From assembly GCA_021796215.1 (NCBI GenBank), contig JAJYOK010000014.1, positions 23,602 to 87,601 of the forward strand: a stretch of DNA of 64,000 nucleotides, in the 5' to 3' direction. A program made the translations under genes and the position numbers. The notes beneath the pieces are model-generated. The model saw only the letters and a list, made by a program, of their open reading frames with translations, was not told the DNA's origin and did not search any database. The stretch comes from Bacteroidota bacterium. GTDB taxonomy: Bacteria; Bacteroidota; Ignavibacteria; UBA10030; UBA8401. This document shows, piece by piece, positions 52,883-61,977 of the stretch (positions within the stretch are counted from its first letter, which is position 1; every line of letters begins with the position of its first letter).

Positions 52883-53725
52883 TTAGATTCCCCAATCTCT
52901 GACGTACCGGAAATCAACATTCACCGTTCGGTAGGAAACTTTCGCTACCAGCGGCGGACGGCGTTTGAATTGATTCCGCTGAATTCTTTTCCGTACTTGT
53001 GAAATAAAATCTTCTGTAAATCCTAATCGCACAAGCTCGGCGTCCGTTCGCCGTTCATCAATCATAAAGAACAATAGCCGATCCACGTTCTTGTATGAAA
53101 AGCCCAGCTCGCCTTCATCGGTTTGTCCTGCCCACAAATCGGCAGTCGGTTTCTTCTTAATTATTCTTTCCGGCACGTTCAGGCTTTCTGCCAATTCCCA
53201 TACCTGAGTTTTATAAAGATCGCCGAGCGGATTCAACGCACACGCCATGTCGCCGTGCAACGTACCGTAGCCGAGAAGCGTTTCCGTTTTGTTCGACGTT
53301 CCAACAACAAGCGCTTTCTCACGAATCGAATAATCATACAGCATAATCATTCGCAAGCGCGCCATCACATTTCCCTTGTGTACATTATCGTGAATGTGTT
53401 GTTGAGCGAAGACGGAATCTGCGGAAGCCGTGATGTCGGCAGTTTCAGACCGGATGCCGAGTGTTTTCACCACCAACTCGGCATCCGCCATGCTTTCAGG
53501 ACTGCTTGTTTTGTACGGCATCATCACGGCAAGAACATTTTCTTTGCTAAGTGCTTCCGCCGCGAGAAACGCAGAAACGGCTGAATCTACACCGCCGGAA
53601 ACGCCAATGACTGCTTTGCTGAAACCGGCGTTATGCGATTCATCACGAATAAAATCTGTAAGAATTTTTTTTGTCAGCGCGGTATTCAGGGAAAGTGCAT
53701 TACCGTTGCGCACTGTTGTTTCCAT
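52883..53725 (-). CDS. nadE: NAD+ synthetase (ammonia-dependent type)
   Basis: 280-aa enzyme converting nicotinate adenine dinucleotide to NAD+. The PP-loop GVSGGVDSAVSAFL (about 43-56), GTSNKTETLLGYGTLHGDMA (near 152-171) and the KKPTADLWAGQTDEGELGFSY segment mark NadE. No glutaminase domain is present, so free ammonia would be the nitrogen source. It precedes rsmI. Confidence 0.94.
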   Translation of the reverse strand: METTVRNGNALSLNTALTKKILTDFIRDESHNAGFSKAVIGVSGGVDSAVSAFLAAEALSKENVLAVMMPYKTSSPESMADAELVVKTLGIRSETADITASADSVFAQQHIHDNVHKGNVMARLRMIMLYDYSIREKALVVGTSNKTETLLGYGTLHGDMACALNPLGDLYKTQVWELAESLNVPERIIKKKPTADLWAGQTDEGELGFSYKNVDRLLFFMIDERRTDAELVRLGFTEDFISQVRKRIQRNQFKRRPPLVAKVSYRTVNVDFRYVRDWGI

Positions 53726-53842
53726 ATTACTCTTGCCTTAAAATTACTTAGCAGCAAAGAAAGATAAATGGATTACTGAATTGATGAACAAATGGAAATC
53801 TCTGTATCCAGTAATCCAAGAATCTATCAATCCAATTATTTT

Positions 53843-55279
53843 TCATTCTCCTACACTGATTTCTTCGAGCGCTTTCCGGATAATCTTCAATCCGGATTCC
53901 AGCTCTCCCCGTTGAATGTTCAGCGGCGGACGGAAACGAATCGAATGATCGCCGCAGCCGATGATGATCAATCCTTCTTCGTATGCCTTCTGTCGGAGCT
54001 GGTCGCGATCCTGTGCACTGTCCAAATCCATCGCGCACATCAAACCTTTGCCGCGGACATTGGAAATAAGATTCGGGAAAGCCTCACCAAATCCATGCAA
54101 TTCTTTCAGCAAAAATTCTCCCAGAATTCGTGCATTTTCCACCAATTTTTCTTCTTCTATAATTTCCATGATTTTGGTGAAGCGCACCATGTCAACCAAA
54201 TTTCCGCCAAATGTGGAATTGATCCGGCTCGATTTGTGAAAGACATTATCCATCACGTCATCAATCCGTGTGCCGCTCAAAAATCCGCAGATGTGTGTTT
54301 TCTTTCCGAACGCCATGAGATCGGGCTTTACAAAATATTCATGCGCCCACATTTTCCCGGTCAGTCCAATGCCGGTTTGCACTTCATCGAAGATGAGAAG
54401 AATATCATTCTCGTCGCAGACGCTGCGCAGCTTCATCAGGAATTCTTTTCGGAAATGGTTATCGCCGCCTTCAGCCTGAATCGGCTCAATAATGAGCGCT
54501 GCGATATCATCAGGATTGTTGATGATCGCTTCTTTAATTTGTGTCAGCGCCGTTTCTTCTTCTTTTATCACCTGCTGTAAATTTTCCTCATTCAACGGAA
54601 ACCTGATTGCCGGGTTGAGAATGCGCGGCCATTTGAACTTCGGGAAATAATTTGTCTTCACGGGATCGGTATTCGTCAGCGAAAGCGTGTAGCCGCTTCT
54701 GCCGTGAAATGCGCGCCGGAAATGAATAATCTGCCTTCCGCGCTCTTCGGTATATCCTTTGATAAAATTCTTGCGCACTTTCCAATCGAACGCCGTCTTC
54801 AACGCATTTTCAACAGCAAGTGCGCCGCCATCGACAAAAAAAGAATACGGTAAATAATCCGGCTGCACAACACGACCAAATGTTTCGACAAACTCCGCCA
54901 TCTCCACCGTATAGGCGTCAGAATTTGATGGCTTATTAACCGCGGTGCGTGCGAGCTTTTGTAAAAATTCCGGCGTCGTCAGCTTCGGATGATTCATGCC
55001 AACCGCCGACGATGCAAAGAAAGAAAAGAAATCAAGGTAGCGCTTGTTGAAACGTGAATCGTAAATGTAACTGCCCTGACTTTTTTCCAGATCAACAATC
55101 AGATCAAAGCCGTCAACAAGCATGTGCTTAGCCAGCGCGTGATGAACTTCCGCTGGAAGAATGCGTACCGGATTTTTCGTTATTGGTTTCACTTCAACTT
55201 TTGAGTGTCCGTTGCCGCCGCCAACTGCGGCGTTGATTTTTGGATTCTCAGCCTTCGGCTGAATAGCGTCTGTTGACAT
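53843..55279 (-). CDS. lat: L-lysine 6-transaminase
   Basis: 478-aa class III PLP aminotransferase resembling L-lysine epsilon-aminotransferase, which converts lysine and 2-oxoglutarate to 2-aminoadipate semialdehyde and glutamate. The PLP-binding lysine is in AFGKKTHICGFL; the PLP-contacting aspartate is in IFDEVQTGIGLTG. SYFFASSAVGMNHP-like FFSFFASSAVGMNHPKL and IEPIQAEGGDNHF are typical of this subgroup. The first 25 residues are an unconserved leader. The aldehyde dehydrogenase gene upstream would oxidise the semialdehyde, so the two form a lysine breakdown step pair. Confidence 0.85.
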   Translation of the reverse strand: MSTDAIQPKAENPKINAAVGGGNGHSKVEVKPITKNPVRILPAEVHHALAKHMLVDGFDLIVDLEKSQGSYIYDSRFNKRYLDFFSFFASSAVGMNHPKLTTPEFLQKLARTAVNKPSNSDAYTVEMAEFVETFGRVVQPDYLPYSFFVDGGALAVENALKTAFDWKVRKNFIKGYTEERGRQIIHFRRAFHGRSGYTLSLTNTDPVKTNYFPKFKWPRILNPAIRFPLNEENLQQVIKEEETALTQIKEAIINNPDDIAALIIEPIQAEGGDNHFRKEFLMKLRSVCDENDILLIFDEVQTGIGLTGKMWAHEYFVKPDLMAFGKKTHICGFLSGTRIDDVMDNVFHKSSRINSTFGGNLVDMVRFTKIMEIIEEEKLVENARILGEFLLKELHGFGEAFPNLISNVRGKGLMCAMDLDSAQDRDQLRQKAYEEGLIIIGCGDHSIRFRPPLNIQRGELESGLKIIRKALEEISVGE

Positions 55280-55423
55280 GATGCACCTCTCAGTTTTTCA
55301 CAGTGATGAATAAATTCATGAATGATAGGATTCATCCACCGGCTCAGAAAAATTCCTGATGCTCATACAGTGAAATGTGATATGGACGAGAGTGCAAAAT
55401 CATAATCAATCCCGAGGGAACTT

Positions 55424-56911
55424 TCAGTAATTATCTATTTGCGCGCGTTGAAGTTTTCCGCTGTAATCAACATAGACAGCTTTCCATTCGGTGAAGAAGT
55501 CGTATACCGTCCAGCCGCCTTCGCGGTGACCGTTGCCGGTTTGTTTCACGCCGCCGAACGGCAAATGTGCTTCAGCGCCGATGGTTGGAACATTGACGTA
55601 CGTGATGCCTGCTTTGATGTCACGGATCGCAACGAACGCTTTGTTCACATCGCGTGTATAAATTGAAGAGGACAATCCATAAATCGTGTCGTTAAGAATG
55701 CGAATACTTTCTTCAACATCTTTCGCGCGAATCACGGAAAGGACAGGACCGAAAATTTCTTCTTTCGCAATTCGCATTGTCGGTTTCACATCGGAAAAAA
55801 TTGTCGGCTGATAAAACCAGCCTTTGCTCAATCCGTCGCCGTTCGCGTCCGCCCCGCCGGCAACCAGCGTCGCTCCTTCCTGCTGGCCGATCTCTACATA
55901 ACTCGCAACGGTTTTTCGCTGGCTTTCGTTCACGCACGGACCGACATCCGTTGATTGTAACAAGCCATCGCCGAGCCGAAGTTTTTTTGTTCGGTCAACC
56001 AGCATTGTCATGAACTTGTCGTAAATTTTTTCGTGAAGAATGAGCCGGCTTGTGGCGGTGCATCGTTGTCCTGTTGTACCGAACGCGCCCCACAGCACGC
56101 CGTCAAGCGCGAGATCCAAATCGGCATCGTCCATAACGATCTGCGCATTTTTTCCGCCAAGCTCGAGCGAGACACGCTTCAGCGTATCGCTTGACGATTT
56201 CGAAATCTGTTTTCCGACAAGCGTTGAACCGGTGAACGAAATCAAATCAACATCAGGATGCGACGTAATGGCATTCCCGACTTCGCTACCGCCGCCGTGA
56301 ACGATATTCACGACGCCTTCAGGAATACCGGCTTCCATCAATATTTCAATAAGCGTCGTCGCGGTCTTCGGCGTGTCAGTCGCCGGTTTGAACACCACCG
56401 TGTTGCCGGAAAGAATTGCCGGGAAAATTTTCCATGTTGGAATTGCCATCGGAAAATTCCACGGCGTGATGATGCCGGCAACGCCGATCGGCACACGGAT
56501 TGCCATCGCAAATTTATTCGGGAGTTCAGACGGAACGGTGTGGCCGAACAATCGCCGCCCTTCCGATGAAGCATAGTACGCGGTATCAATTCCTTCCTGA
56601 ACATCGCCGCGCGTTTCGAGAAGCACTTTGCCCATTTCGCGCGTCATCTCGCGTGCAAGCTCTTCTTTGTGCGCGACAAGAAGATCGCCGACTTTGCGCA
56701 TAATATCACCACGTTTCGGCGCGGGCATGAGCCTCCATTTTTCAAATGCGGCGCGTGCCGCTTTTACCGCTTCGTCTACATCTTCTTTGCCCGACTTCGG
56801 GAAAATGCCGACCACTTCATCCCAGTTCGCCGGATTTCTGTTTTCGAATGTTCTTCCCGATTTTGCGTCAACCCATTTACCGTTGATAAAATTTTGAAAT
56901 TTCTGAGGCAT
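55424..56911 (-). CDS. aldehyde dehydrogenase, probably aminoadipate-semialdehyde type
   Basis: 495-aa NAD(P)-dependent aldehyde dehydrogenase. Catalytic Cys in GTTGQRCTATSR (near 290), catalytic Glu in SLELGGKN (near 256), the ITPWNFP block (near 148-154) and FTGSTLVGKQI (near 232). N-terminal FINGKWVDAKSGRTFENRNP is typical. It follows purB and precedes lat on the same strand (144-base gap), so 2-aminoadipate semialdehyde is a plausible substrate; other substrates cannot be excluded. Confidence 0.85.
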   Translation of the reverse strand: MPQKFQNFINGKWVDAKSGRTFENRNPANWDEVVGIFPKSGKEDVDEAVKAARAAFEKWRLMPAPKRGDIMRKVGDLLVAHKEELAREMTREMGKVLLETRGDVQEGIDTAYYASSEGRRLFGHTVPSELPNKFAMAIRVPIGVAGIITPWNFPMAIPTWKIFPAILSGNTVVFKPATDTPKTATTLIEILMEAGIPEGVVNIVHGGGSEVGNAITSHPDVDLISFTGSTLVGKQISKSSSDTLKRVSLELGGKNAQIVMDDADLDLALDGVLWGAFGTTGQRCTATSRLILHEKIYDKFMTMLVDRTKKLRLGDGLLQSTDVGPCVNESQRKTVASYVEIGQQEGATLVAGGADANGDGLSKGWFYQPTIFSDVKPTMRIAKEEIFGPVLSVIRAKDVEESIRILNDTIYGLSSSIYTRDVNKAFVAIRDIKAGITYVNVPTIGAEAHLPFGGVKQTGNGHREGGWTVYDFFTEWKAVYVDYSGKLQRAQIDNY

Positions 56912-56963
56912 AATTGTTTTCCTTCGTTTGGTAAGATAATAACATCAGTAAATATTGAACTGC

Positions 56964-58259
56964 TTAAGATAATCCTACGCGCTTAAAAATATATTCCACA
57001 TTCTTCAAACTCTTTGCCGGATCAAAAGCATCGTCCAATTCCTCTTTCGTAAGAAGCTTTGAAATCTCTGCATCCGCCGCAACCAGATCGCGGAAACTTT
57101 CCTTTGACTGCCAGACATCCATCGCGTTACGCTGAACGATACGGTACGCATCTTCACGCTTCATTCCTTTTTTTGTCAGCGCAAGCATCACCGGCTGAGA
57201 AAAAACCAAGCCGTGAGTGATCTCGATATTCTTTCTCATGTTTTCAGGATAGACAAGAAGTTTATCTATCACCGATGTCATCAACGAAAGCATATAATCC
57301 AACAGAATGCAGCTATCGGGAATCACAATCCGCTCGACTGACGAATGTGTAATATCGCGCTCATGCCACAGTGCTACGTTTTCCAGCGCCGCCTGCGCAT
57401 TGCCGCGCAGCACGCGCGACAAACCCGCAATGCGTTCGCATGTGATCGGATTGCGTTTATGCGGCATCGCCGAAGATCCTTTTTGTCCTTTGGAAAAATA
57501 TTCCTCCGCTTCAAGCACTTCCGTTTTTTGCAGATGGCGGATTTCCGTTGCGAACTTTTCGAGCGAACTGCCGATGACCGCAAGTGTCGCCATAAATTCT
57601 GCGTGCCGGTCGCGCTGGAGGATTTGGGTTGAAACCAGCGCCGGCTTCAATGTTAATTTTTGACAGACATACTCTTCGACCTTCGGACTGAGATGTTCAA
57701 ACGTCCCGACCGCGCCTGAAATTTGTCCGACAGAAATCGTTTCCAGTGCATTTTGCAATCGTTTAATATTGCGGCGGGTTTCATCGTACCATAATGCGAG
57801 CTTCAGTCCGAATGTTGTCGGCTCGGCATGAACGCCGTGCGAACGGCCGATCATCACCGTCATTTTAAATTCTTTTGCGCGGCGAGCGAGAACATTTTTC
57901 AATTCTTCCAAATCTTTCAGAAGAAGCTCCGCCGATTGTTTCATTTGCACGGCGAGCGCGGTGTCGAGCACATCCGACGACGTCATTCCCAAATGAATAT
58001 AGCGCGAATCCGGACCGACATATTCTCCGACGTTCGTGAGAAATGCAATGACGTCGTGGTTCACTTCGCGCTCAATCTCGTCAATACGCTGGATGTCAAA
58101 CTTCGCTTTCTCGCGGATTGTTTTGACTGCATCTTTCGGAACAACGCCAAGCTCTGCCTGCGCTTCGCACGCAAGAATCTCGATCTCGAGCCAGACCGAG
58201 AATTTATTTTCATCTTCCCAGATTTTGCCCATCGCCGGGCGTGTATAACGTGAAATCAA
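56964..58259 (-). CDS. purB: adenylosuccinate lyase
   Basis: Cleaves SAICAR and adenylosuccinate in purine synthesis, releasing fumarate. Superfamily signature SSAMPHKRNPIT (near 262-273), GRSHGVHAEPTTFG (near 138-151) and SPKVEEYV in the middle. Length 431 aa is normal. Related in fold to argH elsewhere in this window but clearly distinct. Confidence 0.97.
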   Translation of the reverse strand: MISRYTRPAMGKIWEDENKFSVWLEIEILACEAQAELGVVPKDAVKTIREKAKFDIQRIDEIEREVNHDVIAFLTNVGEYVGPDSRYIHLGMTSSDVLDTALAVQMKQSAELLLKDLEELKNVLARRAKEFKMTVMIGRSHGVHAEPTTFGLKLALWYDETRRNIKRLQNALETISVGQISGAVGTFEHLSPKVEEYVCQKLTLKPALVSTQILQRDRHAEFMATLAVIGSSLEKFATEIRHLQKTEVLEAEEYFSKGQKGSSAMPHKRNPITCERIAGLSRVLRGNAQAALENVALWHERDITHSSVERIVIPDSCILLDYMLSLMTSVIDKLLVYPENMRKNIEITHGLVFSQPVMLALTKKGMKREDAYRIVQRNAMDVWQSKESFRDLVAADAEISKLLTKEELDDAFDPAKSLKNVEYIFKRVGLS

Positions 58260-58307
58260 TGTGTGTCTCTCTTACTATAAATTGTTGTCAGTAACTTTCA
58301 TATCATT

Positions 58308-58423
58308 TTACGCTCTCTTCTCCAGCGTCATCTCTGTTGTAAACGTTTTTCTGTAGCGGTACACTTTCAGCTTCAGCCCGCCAGAAAACGGCGAGGTTTT
58401 CAACACGTCGCCGGTGCTGTAAT
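58308..58423 (-). pseudogene. remnant of an HtrA/DegQ C-terminus (duplicated gene end)
   Basis: In frame on the minus strand, about 35 codons ending VYRYRKTFTTEMTLEKRA then TAA match the last residues of the intact htrA gene (59124-60335). A 27-base in-frame insert (encoding a TSPFSGGLK-like stretch) separates the two conserved parts TGDVLK and LKVYR. It begins just after the stop of the small antitoxin-like gene, so it is a leftover gene end with no start. Confidence 0.8.
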
Positions 58424-58433
58424 CTGTGGGCAA

Positions 58434-58610
58434 TCAAGTTATGCGACCGCTTAAGTGTGCTTCTTGAGTTTGAAACGAAACCAACTTATGAGAAGTCCGT
58501 TTCTGTTGTTTCTGTGCCTCTGCAATAATTGCTTTAATATCAAAATTGAATTTTGCAGCCTGCGCTTCTCGAATTTTTCGAACTTCCTCTACTATATGAT
58601 CTTTATTCAT
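58434..58610 (-). CDS. small partner protein of the PIN toxin (putative antitoxin)
   Basis: 58-aa protein. The sequence MNKDHIVEEVRKIREAQAAK followed by [16 protein letters not shown] is like a family of short proteins encoded next to PIN-domain toxins in cyanobacteria and others. The ATG overlaps the PIN-gene stop (ATGA), so here the toxin comes first. The last codons run into the htrA remnant region. Antitoxin role is inferred from context. Confidence 0.65.
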   Translation of the reverse strand: MNKDHIVEEVRKIREAQAAKFNFDIKAIIAEAQKQQKRTSHKLVSFQTQEAHLSGRIT

Positions 58611-59086
58611 GATTCTTCTCCCATCAATTCTTCAGGTGTACAAATTATTGGAAATAAAAAGCCTTCCTTAAGACAAATATTTTTCACAGCATTAAAAATT
58701 GTTGCATTAGCAATGTGAGCACAATTCCACGTCATCAAATAATCCATCCCATGGACAGAGGCAACAGCAATATGAGCAGCATCTGTTGCTGCCTTTTTAG
58801 GCACCACTTTGCTTGAAAGAAATGCCTCAGCCAAACGAAGAACATCGTTAGTGACTTCAAGTTGTGAAAATGGTTCGATGGCTTTCAATCGTTTCTCAGC
58901 TTGTGATTCTTCACCGCCGGAAGCTTCGTTAATGACAAATTGTGAAATAAAAATATCAAAATCGCTCCTTCGTGTTTCCCACCACAAACGAGTAATTTGT
59001 TGATGCCCCGCCACTATTAAATCACGGCTCAGCGAGGAAACAAGATAACTCGGAATCGTGGTCTCAATATAAAGTTTTGGTTTCAT
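58607..59086 (-). CDS. PIN-domain protein, putative toxin ribonuclease
   Basis: 159-aa PIN-fold protein of the subgroup beginning KPKLYIETTIPSYL, where a glutamate (Glu8) replaces the usual first aspartate. Other candidate acidic residues: Glu in QFVINEAS and Asp in KAATDAAHIAVAS (near 101), then DYLMTWNCAHIANA. Partner is the 58-aa gene downstream. The pair is bracketed by two copies of the htrA 3' end, so it looks like an insertion. Confidence 0.8.
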   Translation of the reverse strand: MKPKLYIETTIPSYLVSSLSRDLIVAGHQQITRLWWETRRSDFDIFISQFVINEASGGEESQAEKRLKAIEPFSQLEVTNDVLRLAEAFLSSKVVPKKAATDAAHIAVASVHGMDYLMTWNCAHIANATIFNAVKNICLKEGFLFPIICTPEELMGEES

Positions 59087-59123
59087 TGAAAATAAAATCT
59101 TACTTTAAGTTTCCTCATTCATC

Positions 59124-60335
59124 TCATGCTCTCTTCTCCAGCGTCATCTCTGTTGTAAACGTTTTTTTGTCGCGGTACACTTTCAGCTTCAGCACGTCGC
59201 CGGTGCGGGCATCGTGAACTATGGCAATCAGATCATCTTCATTCTGAATTTTGCTTCCGTTCACTTCCAAGATAATATCACCGACTTTAATGCCAGCCTT
59301 CGCCGCCGGACTGTTCGGCTTCACGTCGCTGATAATCACGCCTTCTGCTTTTTCCAAGCCGAAATACCGCGCGATGCGGCTGTCCACAGAATTGATTTCC
59401 ATGCCGGTCCAAAAATCGCGCTCAACTTTTCCGTTCTTCCGAAGCTCCGCAACGATTGATTTTACGTGGTTAATCGGAATCGCAAACCCGTAGCCGATGT
59501 ACGCCTGACTGACGCCGCCGGTGTAAATAAGCGTGTTCAACCCGATCACTTCGCCGTTACTGTTCACTAACGGTCCGCCGCTGTTTCCTGCATTGATAAC
59601 GGCATCCGTTTGAATTAATCCGCGGTACGATCTGCCGTTGTCGGTTGAGAGATTCATTCCCTTCGCGCTTACTACGCCAACCGTAACAATCGGCTTGTCA
59701 ATATTCTCAAACATGCCGAACGGATTGCCGAATGCAATCGCCCACTCGCCAATCATCACATCATCGGAATTGCCAAGCTTGGCGTACGGAAAATTCTTTC
59801 CGTCAATTTTCAGCAGCGCAACGTCCGAAATCATATCCGTGCCGATCAGCTTTGCCGGATATTTTTCGCCGCTCGTCATCGTCACCGTAATTTGCTTCGC
59901 ATTGCCTGCTACGTGATCGTTTGTCAGAATATATCCGTCGGGAGAAATGATGACGCCCGAACCAAGTCCTTTGATTTCCTGTCGAACGCGCTGATCACCG
60001 AAGAATTGCCGGAAGAGCGGATCGTTTCCGAAAAAATCCGAAAACGGACTTTGATATTGATACTCGCGTATTTCCGTCACATTGATTCCAACAACTGCCG
60101 GACTTATTTCTTCCACAGTTTTTGTGATGGCATTTTGCCGCGATGCAGAGACCTGGTCATCATTTGCGCGCACTTCTTTTGTGGAAGGTGCCGAAGATGT
60201 TTGATACATTGACGAAAGATAATTTTCGGTCGGATTGTTCTGTTTCGGGCCAATCAGTCCTGTTCCGAAAAATGCGTACCCCAACAGCACGCCAGCCGCG
60301 ATACTTGCAACCATCATTACGATTCGCTTTTTCAT
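59124..60335 (-). CDS. degQ: HtrA/DegQ-type serine protease
   Basis: 403-aa periplasmic quality-control protease. N-terminal membrane anchor or uncleaved signal (VMMVASIAAGVLLGYAFF, about 6-23), then the trypsin-like domain with His141 (TNDHVAG), Asp171 (ISDVALLKID) and Ser252 (INAGNSGGPLVN). One PDZ domain (about 300-395) follows, with GVIISDVKPNSPAAKAGIKVG. With a single PDZ it resembles DegS or HhoA more than DegP. The last 30 codons are duplicated at 58308-58423, flanking a toxin-antitoxin pair. Confidence 0.93.
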   Translation of the reverse strand: MKKRIVMMVASIAAGVLLGYAFFGTGLIGPKQNNPTENYLSSMYQTSSAPSTKEVRANDDQVSASRQNAITKTVEEISPAVVGINVTEIREYQYQSPFSDFFGNDPLFRQFFGDQRVRQEIKGLGSGVIISPDGYILTNDHVAGNAKQITVTMTSGEKYPAKLIGTDMISDVALLKIDGKNFPYAKLGNSDDVMIGEWAIAFGNPFGMFENIDKPIVTVGVVSAKGMNLSTDNGRSYRGLIQTDAVINAGNSGGPLVNSNGEVIGLNTLIYTGGVSQAYIGYGFAIPINHVKSIVAELRKNGKVERDFWTGMEINSVDSRIARYFGLEKAEGVIISDVKPNSPAAKAGIKVGDIILEVNGSKIQNEDDLIAIVHDARTGDVLKLKVYRDKKTFTTEMTLEKRA

Positions 60336-60405
60336 AAATCTATTCTCATTCTGTTTATTTCCGAAACCGGATTCATTGATGAATGGAAGAAAATCCAGAA
60401 ATCCG

Positions 60406-61038
60406 TTAACCCAACTTTGTGGTCGTATCGTTCCGACGGAATAACACCCGAATCGGTTCGATGTGACGCAGCAAAATCACAGCGGCGATGAAAAAATACC
60501 CAATCATCATCGCTGCTTCGGAAGTGTTGCCCGCAGGTGTGAGTTCAACAATATTTTTCCGAAAGAGCGCAATGATTGCCGGAGTTGTTAGTGTTGCCGC
60601 AACATTGGCAATGTGGACATTTTTCGAAAGCTTGTTTCCGATCCACCACATCACAAGCCACACTGCGACAAAAATCCACGCCGTCACCAGCAGCATTCCC
60701 GCGGCGATTGCCAGACCGCGCCCGCCGTGAAATTTCAGCCACACCGGATAGCAATGTCCGATGATGCCCGCAGTCATTCCGACAATCACAACATCAACCG
60801 TGCTGCTCAACAACAGCTTTACCGCAAGAACGACAACAATTCCCTTCAGCGCATCTATTCCGACAACAAGAATTCCGACGAACTTATTTCCGGTCACCTC
60901 ATACGCATTCATTCCGCCGACATTTCCGCTGCCGAGTGACCGAATATCTTTTTGCGTATTGCGTTTCACAACGAAATATGCCGTAGGAAAAGAACCGATC
61001 AGATAAGAAAGAGCGAATGCGGCAACGTAGATACTCAC
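60406..61038 (-). CDS. plsY: glycerol-3-phosphate acyltransferase PlsY
   Basis: 210-aa inner-membrane enzyme that acylates glycerol 3-phosphate from acyl-phosphate, starting phospholipid synthesis. Family motifs: SFPTAYFVVK, LGSGNVGGMNAY (about 37-48) and KFHGGRGLAIAAG (near 103-115). Several membrane helices. It has its own promoter and a GAGGTCCC-type ribosome binding site. plsX is not in view. Length is normal. Confidence 0.94.
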   Translation of the reverse strand: MSIYVAAFALSYLIGSFPTAYFVVKRNTQKDIRSLGSGNVGGMNAYEVTGNKFVGILVVGIDALKGIVVVLAVKLLLSSTVDVVIVGMTAGIIGHCYPVWLKFHGGRGLAIAAGMLLVTAWIFVAVWLVMWWIGNKLSKNVHIANVAATLTTPAIIALFRKNIVELTPAGNTSEAAMMIGYFFIAAVILLRHIEPIRVLFRRNDTTTKLG

Positions 61039-61077
61039 AGTGGGACCTCCGTTATGAGGAGAACGATTTTCTCCACT

Positions 61078-61106
61078 AAAATAGCAAAACGCGGCTGGAG
61101 AGTCAA
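61078..61106 (-). promoter_or_regulatory. sigma-70 promoter for plsY
   Basis: Minus-strand TTGACT (61106-61101), a 17-base spacer, TATTTT (61083-61078), about 40 bases before the plsY ATG. Confidence 0.65.
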
Positions 61107-61172
61107 GGTAACGTCACCGCTGAAAATTGCTCTAATGTATTGTCATAACGCAAGTTGGAGAAAAAACGCTCC

Positions 61173-61201
61173 TTGATTCTGCCGGCAAAATGGGGTATAT
61201 T
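61173..61201 (+). promoter_or_regulatory. promoter for larB giving a very short leader
   Basis: TTGATT (61173-61178), a 17-base spacer, TATATT (61196-61201). A start near 61208 would leave about 6 bases before the ATG at 61214 and would lie downstream of the other candidate ATG at 61190. Confidence 0.6.
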
Positions 61202-61213
61202 ATTCCTAAAATT

Positions 61214-61969
61214 ATGGATCGCAGCCACCTTCAGAAGCTTCTTCGGGAATACAAGCAGGGTATAAAGAAAGAAGAAGAAATTCTTTCTTCTCTCCGGAAT
61301 TTTTCTTACGAATCGCTTGGTTTCGCCACCGTTGATCATCATCGAACTTTGCGCCAGGGATTTCCCGAAGTGATTTTGTGCGAGGGGAAAACGAGCGCAC
61401 AGATTGCTTCCATCGCGAAAGCAATTGCGAAAGAAGGTAATCCACTGCTTGCAACGCGCGCGTCAGCAAAAGATTTCAAAGCGATAAAGAAAGTTGTTCC
61501 GAAAGCGCACTTTCACGAATCGGCGCGTGCGGTAACGGCAAACGAGCCGGAAGAAGATGGCGAGAACAAAAAACAAATTCTCGTTGTTACAGCAGGCACT
61601 TCAGATATTCCTGTGGCGGAAGAAGCAATTCTTACAGCGCGTATGATGCGCCAGCACGTTGAAACTCTTTTCGATGTCGGCGTTGCGGGAATTCACCGCC
61701 TGCTGACACAAAGCACAAAATTGCAGCATGCGGATGTGATCATCGTTGTTGCGGGAATGGACGGCGCACTGCCGAGCGTCGTCGGCGGTTTGGTCAGCGT
61801 TCCGGTGATTGCCGTTCCGACATCGGCGGGATACGGCGCAAGTTTTCAGGGACTCGCGCCGCTTCTGACAATGCTGAATTCGTGTTCAGCGGGAATTACG
61901 GTCGTGAATATTGACAACGGATTCGGCGCGGGCTTTGCCGCAAGTCTCATTACAAAACGGAAAGTTTAA
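61214..61969 (+). CDS. larB: LarB-family protein (nickel-pincer cofactor synthesis / PurE-like)
   Basis: About 251 aa. The family carboxylates and hydrolyses nicotinate adenine dinucleotide in making the nickel-pincer nucleotide of lactate racemase. The C-terminal PurE-like part shows VTAGTSDIPVAEEA (near 126-139), VVAGMDGALPSVVGGL and VPTSAGYGASFQG; the N-terminus shows LGFATVDHHRTLRQGFPEVI. The ATG at 61214 is preferred because the promoter -10 covers the upstream ATG at 61190. No larA, larC or larE gene is in the window, though a D-lactate dehydrogenase-like gene is. Eight bases separate it from the next gene. Confidence 0.85.
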   Translation: MDRSHLQKLLREYKQGIKKEEEILSSLRNFSYESLGFATVDHHRTLRQGFPEVILCEGKTSAQIASIAKAIAKEGNPLLATRASAKDFKAIKKVVPKAHFHESARAVTANEPEEDGENKKQILVVTAGTSDIPVAEEAILTARMMRQHVETLFDVGVAGIHRLLTQSTKLQHADVIIVVAGMDGALPSVVGGLVSVPVIAVPTSAGYGASFQGLAPLLTMLNSCSAGITVVNIDNGFGAGFAASLITKRKV

Positions 61970-61977
61970 GAAAACAC

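Noticed and set aside
58260..58433. An intact gene after purB
   Set aside because: The reading frame matches only the last about 35 codons of HtrA and has no start, so it is recorded as a remnant.
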